From: Psychromonas algarum
GTDB lineage: Bacteria > Pseudomonadota > Gammaproteobacteria > Enterobacterales > Psychromonadaceae
DNA length: 64,000 nt
Direction of reading: 5' to 3'
NCBI RefSeq assembly: GCF_004376845.1
Contig: NZ_SNUW01000008.1
Location: forward strand, 1-64,000
Part shown: in pieces, positions 1 to 10,300 of the stretch
Layout of the letters: each line of letters opens with the position of its first letter
Numbering within the stretch: the stretch's first letter is position 1
The notes under the pieces: generated by a model
The model's input: only the letters and a program-made list of their open reading frames with translations
Databases searched by the model: none
Told to the model about the DNA's origin: nothing
Translations under genes and position numbers: made by a program

Positions 1-127
1 CAATTATATTGAGATGTTTTACAATCGGAAGCGATTACATAGCCACCTTGGCCATGTGTCTCCTGATGAGTATGAAAAAAGGTACTTAATCGAGAATTAA
101 CGTGTCTACAAAGTCGGGGGAAGATCA
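1..127 (+). mobile_element. Right end of an IS3-family insertion sequence
   Basis: The first 100 bases end an IS3-type transposase frame. The sequence then runs into a probable right terminal inverted repeat, tctacaaagtcgggggaaga, ending in tca at 127, the usual 3' end of IS3-family elements. A closely similar end occurs at 15038 in this window, which supports the boundary. Only the end of the element is in the window. Confidence 0.7.
2..100 (+). CDS. IS3-family transposase OrfB, C-terminal end (partial)
   Basis: The last 32 codons of a frame entering from the left edge. The peptide includes FYNRKRLHSHLGHVSPDEYE, the typical tail of the IS3-family rve integrase domain (fYN..R.H..LG..sP..fe), and ends at TAA 98-100. 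The catalytic DDE residues lie outside the window, so activity cannot be judged. Confidence 0.85.
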   Translation, partial: NYIEMFYNRKRLHSHLGHVSPDEYEKRYLIEN

Positions 128-145
128 GTATTTTATTACCGAACT

Positions 146-173
146 GTTGTGGCTTAGTAAAATTGGCCACAAC
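146..173. repeat. Short inverted repeat just outside the IS end
   Basis: gttgtggc (146-153) and gccacaac (166-173) form a perfect 8-bp stem. It lies between the IS end and a terminator-like hairpin. Its function is unknown. It could be part of the interrupted original locus. Confidence 0.4.
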
Positions 174-196
174 TTTGTAAGTTTCTATCTCACTTG

Positions 197-226
197 AGGG
201 GCGTTAGTGCCCCTGTTTTGCTTTTA
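197..226 (+). terminator. Probable rho-independent terminator
   Basis: aggggc (197-202) pairs with gcccct (209-214) and is followed by a T-rich tail (gttttgctttt). It would stop transcription leaving the IS element before the CoiA-like gene. Confidence 0.55.
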
Positions 227-288
227 TTTAGTTTATTTGTTCAATCAATAAGTTGATAATATTTGATTCTGTCGTAACGGAGGTATTT

Positions 289-1347
289 ATGCCGCTTAGA
301 GCTATCTTAGATGATGTAGAAATTCAGTCTTTCAATCTAGATATAGAAGAGTGGAATTTATTGAAAGATACATATAAAGATAAGTCTCTTTTAATGCCAT
401 GTTGCCCAAGAAAAGCTATTCCTAAAACGAGTAAACTTGGCATGAAGTACTTTGCTCATTCAAGGCGTGGGGATTGTACTTCTGCTCCGGAAACACAAGA
501 ACATTTATATCTAAAATTTCTAGTCGCTAAGCTTGCACAGCAGTATGAATGGGATGTTACTACAGAGTACGCGGGTAGTACTCCTGACGGTGAAAAATGG
601 GTAGCAGATGTATTTTGTAAAAAAGGAACTTCAAAGTTAGCTATTGAAATACAGTGGTCTCAGCAGACAAACGATGAATATTTGAGGAGAACTCAAAAAT
701 ATACAAGCTCTGGTGTCAGGTGCGCATGGTTGTTCAGGCTAAGAGCTAATAAAGAGTATTATAATTCTGACTTCTTAGAGTCCAAGGAGTTACCTTATTT
801 CGGCTTTAAACACCAAAATGGGGAGTTCGTTATTTCAAGGTATATGGTATCTATTGAGGATTTTGTTGGTGGGATGTTCTCTGGCTCTTTAGCTTGGGAA
901 CCTAAAAACAATGAAGAGATATTCGCTAATATTCGCTACCAGACTGTTATATGTTGGGCATGTAAGATGGAAACCAATGTCATTACATCGGTTGGAATGA
1001 AAAAAGCAAATAATACCTCTTTAAGAGGTTTTATAGATGCGCCTATTTGGTTTACAGATAAATTAGTGGCTAATTGGGCCGCTAAAAATGTCCCGCAGCA
1101 GTTACTATTGACTAAACAGATTGGTGAAATTAAAGAACGCTACAGTAAGACGGTTGGTGAAACATACCTATCCAATGGTTGTGTACATTGTGATGCTTTA
1201 CAAGGTAACCACTTTATATCTATTGATAACAGATACTATTCTCCAAGCCATAAGTCATTTATCATTCCGTGGAAATACTCACAGGAAAAATTTCCACTCA
1301 ACGGAGCGTGGTTTTTTAACGGTGAAAAAGGAGAGTACTATTATTAG
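289..1347 (+). CDS. CoiA-like nuclease-domain protein
   Basis: 352 aa from the ATG at 289, which has ggagg five bases upstream; a longer frame from TTG 253 lacks this. Seen: an N-terminal Cys pair (C38, C39) and YFAHSRRGDC, then EH at 71-72, then a restriction-endonuclease-like core with D107 and the strand AIEIQWSQQ (E120, Q122), read as a PD-(D/E)xK variant. CxxC pairs at 222/225 and 298/301 may bind zinc. Known: the Cys/His-rich head plus this core is the CoiA competence family (PF06054), best studied in Gram-positive transformation. Inferred: in this setting it may be a defence nuclease. It lies between an IS end and a Septu-like pair, separated from the latter by about 230 bp and a hairpin. 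Confidence 0.7.
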   Translation: MPLRAILDDVEIQSFNLDIEEWNLLKDTYKDKSLLMPCCPRKAIPKTSKLGMKYFAHSRRGDCTSAPETQEHLYLKFLVAKLAQQYEWDVTTEYAGSTPDGEKWVADVFCKKGTSKLAIEIQWSQQTNDEYLRRTQKYTSSGVRCAWLFRLRANKEYYNSDFLESKELPYFGFKHQNGEFVISRYMVSIEDFVGGMFSGSLAWEPKNNEEIFANIRYQTVICWACKMETNVITSVGMKKANNTSLRGFIDAPIWFTDKLVANWAAKNVPQQLLLTKQIGEIKERYSKTVGETYLSNGCVHCDALQGNHFISIDNRYYSPSHKSFIIPWKYSQEKFPLNGAWFFNGEKGEYYY

Positions 1348-1424
1348 CAAATCACGCACTTCAATATGTTATTTGTATAATGTTTATCTGAGTTAAACTT
1401 TGTCTAATTTCACTCAACTCCTAG

Positions 1425-1447
1425 CTCGCTTCGGGGCACGAAGCGAG
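1425..1447. repeat. GC-rich hairpin upstream of the PtuAB pair
   Basis: ctcgcttc (1425-1432) and gaagcgag (1440-1447) form a perfect 8-bp stem around ggggcac. It stands out from its AT-rich surroundings. It resembles the hairpin at 3493-3527 in stem core (cgctt...aagcg) and G-rich loop, so the two may bracket one module. It has no T tract on the plus side, so it is not a classic terminator for the CoiA-like gene. Confidence 0.55.
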
Positions 1448-1581
1448 ATAGAAATACTTGTAACTCTCTTCTAAATTCACATATTTTTGTTGTTAATACG
1501 GAACCTTTCTCTTTATTTGCATGATGAAGGTTTAATTAACCTTTCAACTTGTTGATTAACTGTTATTACTTTGACATATTG

Positions 1582-2757
1582 ATGTACATTAAAAACTTCA
1601 AAAGATTACCAAATATGAATTTAAATCCTCCCAAATTGAATATGGATACACCAATTAGTATTATTATTGGTGAAAATGGCTGTGGGAAAAGTCATTTACT
1701 CGCCAGCCTCGCATATGTAGGTCCAGATGAAGATAATATTGTTCTTGCTATCGCAACATCAATTTATGATAAATTTCCGAAGCGAAATTATCATCGAAAT
1801 TATCATTATATGGGAGCTAGGTTAGGTCGATTTATACCGAGGGAGGTAATTAAGCAGGCGGTTATAAAAACTGACTTTTTAAACTCAAAAGAATTTACAA
1901 GCATCTATAAAGTTCTTGATTACACTGGTTATGATCAAAAAATTGGTTTTAAGTTTTCTGGGCTTTCTTCTGATTACTTAGAACAACTATTCACAATCGC
2001 TGATATTGACGATTCAAGCCTTGAAAAAGCAATTCATGCAATGTCTTCCCTCGGTAGTACAAGTCAGTATATAAATTTAGAATTTGATATTTTATGGTTT
2101 AATAATAATGAAAAACGATACAACTCGAACGAAGTACTTTTATCTGAGCTACTGCAATTAGAAAAAATATTAAGGAAACATAAGATAATCAAATCAATTG
2201 ATATTTATTTATCGAAGAAAAATAGATCCTTCCCTTTAAACAAGGCAAGCTCGGGTGAGCTATCGCTAATTAGCACATTAATCTTTATTTCCTCCTTTAT
2301 AGACTACAACACATTAATCCTAATCGATGAGCCAGAAAATAGCCTTCACCCCAAGTGGCAAAAAAGATATATCAGTATGATTATGGACATGTTTTCCTAC
2401 CACAGGCCAAGAATTGTTGTCGCAACACACTCCCCAATTATAATTTCTGGAACACATGCTGAAAAAGGTGTTGATATTCATAAGCATACAAACTCAGGGT
2501 TTCAGTTGGATAATCATTTTATAAAGAATACAGAAGAAATTTACAGTGACCTATTTGATTTGATTACTCCAGCCAGTAGAACCCTTTCCAATAATTGTTC
2601 AAAGTTACTTAATGATTACTCTGATGAAATTATTACGTTCTCTCAAGCGGCCAACCAAATTACCAACTATATCTCGATGTCTTATGACGATGCTCAAATA
2701 GAATTTCTTCAAGGCATTAATGACCTTCTTAACCAGATAAAAGATAATAGGGATTAG
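1582..2757 (+). CDS. ptuA: AAA/ABC-type ATPase of a Septu-like defence pair
   Basis: 391 aa from ATG 1582. The frame opens earlier at TTG 1549, but MYIKNFKRL is the usual start for these ATPases. Seen: Walker A GENGCGKS (30-37), ABC signature SSGEL (223-227), Walker B LILIDEPE (about 245-252) followed by NSLHP, and H-loop ATHSP (H283). This is the OLD/SMC-like AAA_21 layout. The next gene starts 2 bp after the stop and encodes an HNH protein. Known: an ATPase plus HNH pair of this shape is the Septu anti-phage system (PtuA/PtuB). Inferred: the ATPase senses infection and controls the nuclease. The symbol is by analogy. There is no strong Shine-Dalgarno sequence. Confidence 0.7.
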   Translation: MYIKNFKRLPNMNLNPPKLNMDTPISIIIGENGCGKSHLLASLAYVGPDEDNIVLAIATSIYDKFPKRNYHRNYHYMGARLGRFIPREVIKQAVIKTDFLNSKEFTSIYKVLDYTGYDQKIGFKFSGLSSDYLEQLFTIADIDDSSLEKAIHAMSSLGSTSQYINLEFDILWFNNNEKRYNSNEVLLSELLQLEKILRKHKIIKSIDIYLSKKNRSFPLNKASSGELSLISTLIFISSFIDYNTLILIDEPENSLHPKWQKRYISMIMDMFSYHRPRIVVATHSPIIISGTHAEKGVDIHKHTNSGFQLDNHFIKNTEEIYSDLFDLITPASRTLSNNCSKLLNDYSDEIITFSQAANQITNYISMSYDDAQIEFLQGINDLLNQIKDNRD

Positions 2758-2759
2758 TT

Positions 2760-3386
2760 ATGATGGCTAAATTAAGCTTCACAGAAAATCAAAAAAGTGT
2801 ATTAAAGTTATCCAGAAAAGAAGGTCATAGATCTTGGGGGCACATTCGTCTTAACCTTATTAAAGCTAAGATCAAAGATCATCATTTAATACGTCAAAAT
2901 GAGTCATGTTGCTATTGTAATCGCAATATTGGTGGTGAGTTTAGAATGGTATTAGATATTGAGCATATCCTTCCCAAGTCACGTTTTGTTACTCACATGT
3001 TTACTCAGAGAAATCTGAGTATTTCATGTAAGCGCTGTAACATGAACATTAAAAAAGATGACATAAGTTTTTTAGAACACCCCCTAGCTCAACTTCCCAA
3101 TCGAATTTTCAGAAGTCGATATTATAAATTTATCCACCCAAATTTAGATAATTACGACTCGCATTTATTGATGTATCACTTCCAACGAGGCCGTACACAT
3201 CGAATAATTAAATATGAGATTCAAAATAATAGTGCCAAAGGAAAGTTTAATTATGAGTACTTTAAATTGGATAGACTTGAACGTAATTCCTTTGATGAAG
3301 CACAGGGAGCAACCCCAAGAATTGAAATCAAAGATCCGAAAATAAGTAACTTATTTTCTGAACTAAAAAGTAACTTTAATCAATAA
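2760..3386 (+). CDS. ptuB: HNH endonuclease of a Septu-like defence pair
   Basis: 208 aa, starting 2 bp after the ATPase stop, so translation is probably coupled. Seen: C50xxC53 and C90xxC93 zinc pairs flanking DIEHILPKSRF (66-76, catalytic H69) and N85, then CKRCN. This is the HNH fold of PtuB/TIGR02646-type proteins. The N-terminal 45 residues are basic. Known: PtuB degrades nucleic acid and is controlled by PtuA. Inferred: same role here. The length is within the range of Septu nucleases. The C-terminal third is not recognised. Confidence 0.72.
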   Translation: MMAKLSFTENQKSVLKLSRKEGHRSWGHIRLNLIKAKIKDHHLIRQNESCCYCNRNIGGEFRMVLDIEHILPKSRFVTHMFTQRNLSISCKRCNMNIKKDDISFLEHPLAQLPNRIFRSRYYKFIHPNLDNYDSHLLMYHFQRGRTHRIIKYEIQNNSAKGKFNYEYFKLDRLERNSFDEAQGATPRIEIKDPKISNLFSELKSNFNQ

Positions 3387-3435
3387 GATCAGTGACTAGT
3401 ACCCAATTAATATTTTTCTGTGAGGCTAAAGTAAT

Positions 3436-3498
3436 ATGCAAACTGGTAAATCAACTATCAAAGGTATTTTCGATGGAACTAAAAGTAAGATGAGCTAA
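3436..3498 (+). pseudogene. Fragment resembling the start of a DUF262 protein
   Basis: A 20-codon frame, MQTGKSTIKGIFDGTKSKMS, resembles the first residues of DUF262 proteins, where a TIK.IF.G segment precedes IP.YQR.Y.W. Here the frame stops at TAA 3496-3498, inside a hairpin, before that motif. It reads as a gene cut off by a recombination junction, though it could be a chance short frame. DUF262 (GmrS/BrxU type) domains are common in defence islands. Confidence 0.4.
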
Positions 3499-3527
3499 GG
3501 CGCTTTGGGGGCGAAAGCGACTTAGCT
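3493..3527. repeat. Two-part hairpin downstream of PtuAB
   Basis: Outer stem agctaag (3493-3499) / cttagct (3521-3527) and inner stem cgcttt (3501-3506) / aaagcg (3514-3519), separated by one g-a mismatch, with a gggggcg loop. The core resembles the hairpin at 1425-1447. It could be a cassette boundary, a REP-like sequence or a terminator; no U tract follows. Confidence 0.6.
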
Positions 3528-3575
3528 TTCCGACACAAAAATCAGTTTATGACAGTCTAATATTTTCTGGGCAAA

Positions 3576-3598
3576 CAAAAAAGGAAGCCGAAGCTTCC
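3576..3598 (-). terminator. Rho-independent terminator of katG
   Basis: On the minus strand, ggaagc-ttcg-gcttcc (3583-3598) is followed by six T (3577-3582). It lies 30 bp past the katG stop. The stable tetraloop and U tract make it convincing. Confidence 0.85.
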
Positions 3599-3628
3599 TT
3601 TATATAACCAATCGTTTCTTGGTTTTAG

Positions 3629-5806
<2,178 letters not shown>

Positions 5807-5932
5807 TTAAATAAAGTTAAATAAACATCTTAAGTAGGCGGATTAGTGATATAAGTTTATCCGCTTAGTTTTTGAATTATTATTGTAGTAACAAAATCAA
5901 GCAATGTAAAAGCGATTAATTATGGTTAATTA

Positions 5933-5947
5933 ATAGGTAAAAACTAT
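5933..5947 (-). promoter_or_regulatory. OxyR-type half-site upstream of katG
   Basis: ATAGGTAAAAACTAT matches the OxyR half-site consensus ATAGnTnnnAnCTAT at every defined position, on both strands. Full OxyR sites have two such halves spaced by 7 bp; the second half here is poor. It lies about 142 bp before the katG start, within usual range for a regulator site. Confidence 0.5.
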
Positions 5948-5957
5948 TACCAATAAA

Positions 5958-6520
5958 CTACATTCGATTAACTGTGGATAGGGAGTTTGTCGCTTCTGTC
6001 GCAGAATTGATATAAGTTGTGGATACCTGCCGAGTAGGCTGAAGTGACAATTCACACCGGTTGTTTTCATACTGAACTGTTGAGTGATCAATACTTGGCA
6101 TTAATTCTTTTTTTGCTGCAGAGTAACTTGCTAATTTATCTGTCACAATCTTCAACGGCATCACTCCCTGACCTTTTAATAACCGCTTAAAGAAACGTAT
6201 GGCAGCGCTTTTAACCTTACGCTTTGTACTAAAATATCAATCTCATCATCGTCTTGATCTACTGCTCGCCAAAGGTAATGCAATACGCTCTTAATCTTAA
6301 TAAAAACGCCATCCAAATACCAAATATCACCAAGCTGATTACACTTATTTTTAATCTGGTTACAAACAATATATATTTCCGTATTTATTGCACCACTAGC
6401 GGACGTTTCATAACTGACGATGATAAAGCCAAATGGCATGCCTGATAATTTGTACGGGATAACGACAACCAGCACGAACGCATGAACTTTTTATCAGAGA
6501 GATATTACATAATAGGTAGA
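5958..6520 (-). pseudogene. Decayed IS6-family (IS240-like) transposase
   Basis: Pieces in different frames on the minus strand give IS6-family sequence in order: YPVQIIRHAIWLYHR (about 6435-6480), GDIWYLDGVFIKI and HYLWRAVDQDDDEIDILVQS (first DDE Asp, about 6220-6350), AAIRFFKRLLKGQ (6155-6200), and VTDKLASYSAAKKE with NNRCELSLQPTRQ (5985-6150). At least two frameshifts, a deletion in the N-terminal region and a lost C-terminus make it inactive. It is oriented like katG and ends just upstream of the OxyR-like motif. Confidence 0.85.
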
Positions 6521-6721
6521 AATGCTGTTAAATTGATAGTACCCTATTGTCTTTTACATGGTCATCATTAGTCACATAAAATAATGGTAAGTGATATTAC
6601 GGATATGCTTGTTATTTAGTACTTTCGATGAAATCTATTTCTTTTTGAAATTTAGCAATCGTTTGCTTTTGCTCAAAAAACGAAATTAAACGATAAAACA
6701 AAAAGCATAGGTTAGTTTCAT

Positions 6722-8569
6722 ATGACAAACTTACTCAATATTAAAAGCTTAAATGTATATTTTAAAACTATGTTTGAGACTAAACATGTTTTAAAAGATA
6801 TCAATTTATATATCAAGCAAAATGAAATACTCGCGGTTGTTGGTGAAAGTGGTTCCGGGAAATCGGTGATGAGTAAGGCTATTATGGGCTTACTCGGTGA
6901 TAATGCTATAAAAACAGGAGAAATCATTCTTCATGGTAGCAAATTGCAAGACAAACCAGTTGAAATGCTTCAATTACCTAGAGTTCAAGCGCAGTCAATT
7001 CGTGGTGATGAAATTTCAATGATATTTCAAGATCCAATGACATCTTTGAATCCTTTAATGACAGTCGGTAAACAAATTGCAGAAGCGATTCGAATCCATC
7101 AAGGTAAAAGTCAATGTGATGCGCTAACTGAAGCCGGTGATTTACTGGAACGTGTACGAGTACCCAGTGGCCGTCAAGTATTAAAAGTGTACCCTCACCA
7201 ATTGTCAGGTGGCATGCGGCAGCGCGTTATGATTGCAATGGCGCTAGCTTGTCGTCCTAAGCTATTGATTGCAGATGAACCAACCACTGCACTTGATGTT
7301 ACCATCCAAGCCCAAATGTTGGGGCTGATTAAAGAACTTCAAGCCGAACTTAATATGGGTGTTATTTTTATTACCCATGATATGAGCGTAGTACATGAAA
7401 TAGCAGATAGAGTAGCGGTAATGTACAAAGGTGAAATTGTGGAAGTGGGAAAATTAAAAGATGTTTTTTTGACTCCTAAACATGATTACACTCAAGCATT
7501 ACTGCGAGCAGCACCTAAGCTAGGTGAAATGACAGGACGAGATTTACCTCATACATTCCCAGTATTATCTATGGAAGAAGAGCTTATTAAGGATGATGAT
7601 TCTGAAGAATTATTAGAAATAGAAGGTGGGATTGTTGATTATGAACAAGAGCCTATTTTAACTGTTTCAGACTTACATGTTATTTTTCCTCGTAAGCGAA
7701 ATTTGTTTGGTAAGGTCACTCATCAAGTTCATGCAGTCTCTGGCGTATCATTTGATTTATATAAAGGTGAAACGCTAGGTATTGTGGGTGAAAGTGGTTC
7801 AGGTAAATCTACAATTGGCAATGCTATTTTAGGGTTGCTCGAAGAAGCAACGGGTAAAATTGAATATGAAGGAATTAATTTACTTAATATTCCTAAAAAC
7901 AAACTCTCATATATTCGTAACAAAATCTCATTTATCTTTCAAGACCCACTGGCATCACTTAATCCAAGGATGTCTATTGGTGCAAGTATTGCCGAACCAT
8001 TGATTATTCATCAATCAGAATTAGATGCCAATGAGCGAACTAAAATAGTAAAAGATCTGCTCCAAAAAGTTGGTATATCACCGGATCTCTATAATCACTA
8101 TCCACATGAGTTTTCAGGAGGTATGTTACAACGAGTGAATATTGCACGAGCATTGACTACCAACCCTGAAATTATTATTGCCGATGAATCAGTATCTGCT
8201 CTAGATGTTTCTGTACAGGCTACAGTTCTTAATTTAATGATGAAACTTCAAAAAGAATTAGGAGTTGCATTTATCTTTATTTCACATGATATGGCAGTAA
8301 TTGAACGTGTATGCCATCGAGTAGCGGTTATGACAAAAGGACAGTTAGTTGAAATTGGTTACCGTAGAGAAATTTTTGAATCAACAAAACACAGTTATAC
8401 CAATAAGTTAATTGATGCGATCCCAAAAATTGATTTTGAATCAGATGTAGAGAAACGTTTTGAACTAATTACGGACGAAATTCCTGACCCAATTTATCCT
8501 GTTGATGTAAGCCCTGAAGCGATTACCATGAAATCGATAAGCGAAAGCCATAGAGTCGCCCAAGAGTAA
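6722..8569 (+). CDS. gsiA: Fused two-domain peptide ABC transporter ATPase
   Basis: 615 aa with two complete ABC domains in one chain, as in GsiA, where DppD and DppF are separate proteins. Seen: Walker A GESGSGKS at 41-48 and again near 355, signatures LSGGMRQR and FSGGMLQR, Walker [13 protein letters not shown] and [12 protein letters not shown], and switch histidines ITHDMSV and ISHDMAV. Each half ends in an oligopeptide-transporter C-terminal extension ([20 protein letters not shown]). It powers uptake through the two permeases downstream. It is first in a cluster with a binding protein, permeases, iadA and iaaA. The 200 bp upstream presumably hold the promoter; no operator was recognised. 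Confidence 0.9.
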   Translation: MTNLLNIKSLNVYFKTMFETKHVLKDINLYIKQNEILAVVGESGSGKSVMSKAIMGLLGDNAIKTGEIILHGSKLQDKPVEMLQLPRVQAQSIRGDEISMIFQDPMTSLNPLMTVGKQIAEAIRIHQGKSQCDALTEAGDLLERVRVPSGRQVLKVYPHQLSGGMRQRVMIAMALACRPKLLIADEPTTALDVTIQAQMLGLIKELQAELNMGVIFITHDMSVVHEIADRVAVMYKGEIVEVGKLKDVFLTPKHDYTQALLRAAPKLGEMTGRDLPHTFPVLSMEEELIKDDDSEELLEIEGGIVDYEQEPILTVSDLHVIFPRKRNLFGKVTHQVHAVSGVSFDLYKGETLGIVGESGSGKSTIGNAILGLLEEATGKIEYEGINLLNIPKNKLSYIRNKISFIFQDPLASLNPRMSIGASIAEPLIIHQSELDANERTKIVKDLLQKVGISPDLYNHYPHEFSGGMLQRVNIARALTTNPEIIIADESVSALDVSVQATVLNLMMKLQKELGVAFIFISHDMAVIERVCHRVAVMTKGQLVEIGYRREIFESTKHSYTNKLIDAIPKIDFESDVEKRFELITDEIPDPIYPVDVSPEAITMKSISESHRVAQE

Positions 8570-8644
8570 ATATACGCTTAAATAGCTTATACATTCTTTA
8601 AATTAATAATAAATATAGTAAAGACATATGAGGAAACATAATAA

Positions 8645-10162
8645 ATGAAACTTTATAAAAAAATATTGCTAGGTGCTTCAATTACATTGGCAATGGCTTC
8701 GATTGCAAATGCGAAAGATACAAACAAAGTAATTATTGCAACAACACAAACCGTTCAAACTCTGAACCCTCACAATGCTTCAATTACACTTGATATGTCT
8801 GTCGCAAGTGCTGTATATGAAAATCTTTTTAAGTTTGATAAAAATTTGGTAATTGTACCGGTACTAGCAACAGGTTATCAAGTCAGTGAGGACGCAAAAA
8901 CATATACAATTCAATTGCGAGATGGTATTAAATTCAGTGACGGAACGGATTTTAATGCAGAGGCTGTTAAGTTTAATTTTGATCATGAGATTAGCAATAA
9001 ACTTCGTCGCGCTTCTTTATTGACAGAGGTTGACAATATTGAAGTTATTTCACCTACAGAACTGAAAATTTCACTAAAAACACCATCTAATGTATTTATT
9101 AATAATATTACTCATCCATCTCAAGGCATGATAAGCCCTACTGCTATCAAAAAGTATGGTGATGATATTAGTAAACACCCTGTTGGAACAGGTCGTTATT
9201 TATTTAATAAATGGGTACGTGGTAGTTCGGTATCCTTTACGGCCAATCCAAATTATTGGGGTGGTGATGTTGCAGTTAAAGATTTAGAATTCCGTCCAGT
9301 TGCAGAAGCAGGCTCTCGTTTAGCTATGTTAAAATCTGGCCAAGCACAAATGATACTTAAAGTCCCAACTACATTAAAACGTGCGGTGGAAGGAGATAAG
9401 AAATTAGAAATCAAACCAGTACCTTCAATTATTGCTCGTTACTATGCACTGAATACACAAAATAAAATTTTAGGTAATATAAAAGTTCGTCAAGCATTGA
9501 ACTATGCAATAAATAAACCTGCAATGATCAAGGTAACGTATGGTGGTAGTGCAACTCAGTTAACATCAATTATTCCAGATAGAATTGAAACATACACTCC
9601 GCAGCCAGAATATAAATATGATGTAGAAAAAGCAAAATCATTACTAAAAGAGGCTGGATACCCTAATGGTTTCAAAGCAACTTTATGGTCTAAAAATTCA
9701 ACGGAATCAATGAGAAATGCACAGTTCTTACAACAGCAACTTTCCGATATCAATGTAGATATCAATATTATCCCTCGAGATGTAGCTAGTCATTATGCTG
9801 CTGCGGATGATCTGAAAAACAATTCAACTAAACCTATAATAATTGATGGAGGGTGGTCCTCATCTTCTGCTACTGCTGACTGGGCAATTCGACCAATATT
9901 TGAAACAGGTGCATCATCAAACTATGCTCTATATTCAAATACTGAGGTAGATAAACTTATAGATCGAGCACGAAAAACAACAGATAAAAAACAGAAATTA
10001 ATGGATTATCAATCTGCTCAAAAAATAATTTGGTCAGAAGCGCCATATATTTTCACTACTGTTGATATTCAATTGTACGGGAAAGATAAACGTTTAGAAG
10101 GTATTGAATTATTACCTGATGGGTCATTATCGGTTGGTAATATTAAATATTCATCAAAATAG
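8645..10162 (+). CDS. gsiB: Periplasmic peptide-binding protein (SBP family 5)
   Basis: 505 aa. A Sec signal peptide is evident: basic MKLYKK, hydrophobic core, cleavage after ASIANA at residue 23. The mature protein is a family 5 extracellular solute-binding protein, with the conserved YENLFKFD, LRDGIKFSDGTDFNAE and HPVGTGRY segments. It delivers peptides to the permeases downstream. GsiB (glutathione) is the closest named analogue, but the linked peptidases point to isoaspartyl dipeptides. Substrate is an inference. A perfect 16-bp hairpin follows the gene. Confidence 0.88.
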   Translation: MKLYKKILLGASITLAMASIANAKDTNKVIIATTQTVQTLNPHNASITLDMSVASAVYENLFKFDKNLVIVPVLATGYQVSEDAKTYTIQLRDGIKFSDGTDFNAEAVKFNFDHEISNKLRRASLLTEVDNIEVISPTELKISLKTPSNVFINNITHPSQGMISPTAIKKYGDDISKHPVGTGRYLFNKWVRGSSVSFTANPNYWGGDVAVKDLEFRPVAEAGSRLAMLKSGQAQMILKVPTTLKRAVEGDKKLEIKPVPSIIARYYALNTQNKILGNIKVRQALNYAINKPAMIKVTYGGSATQLTSIIPDRIETYTPQPEYKYDVEKAKSLLKEAGYPNGFKATLWSKNSTESMRNAQFLQQQLSDINVDINIIPRDVASHYAAADDLKNNSTKPIIIDGGWSSSSATADWAIRPIFETGASSNYALYSNTEVDKLIDRARKTTDKKQKLMDYQSAQKIIWSEAPYIFTTVDIQLYGKDKRLEGIELLPDGSLSVGNIKYSSK

Positions 10163-10171
10163 TTTGAATGT

Positions 10172-10208
10172 CGTTAATGTTATAGTGGAATTCACTATAA
10201 CATTAACG
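10172..10208. repeat. Perfect 16-bp hairpin between binding protein and permease
   Basis: cgttaatgttatagtg (10172-10187) and its exact complement (10193-10208) flank gaatt. No T tract follows on the plus strand, so full termination is unlikely. Hairpins after binding-protein genes, as in the malE-malF gap, commonly protect upstream mRNA and set higher expression of the binding protein. That role is inferred here. Confidence 0.75.
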
Positions 10209-10300
10209 GTAAGTTAAATTATGATTAATATCTATGACATATAATTATGACGTAGGTACATTCATAAACTATAAAAAATTCCCTTATGTAAGAAAATAAA

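Noticed and set aside
1121-1396. 91-codon frame overlapping the end of the CoiA-like gene
   Set aside because: Its composition is unremarkable, it lacks a ribosome site, and the CoiA frame carries the CxxC motif in the same DNA.
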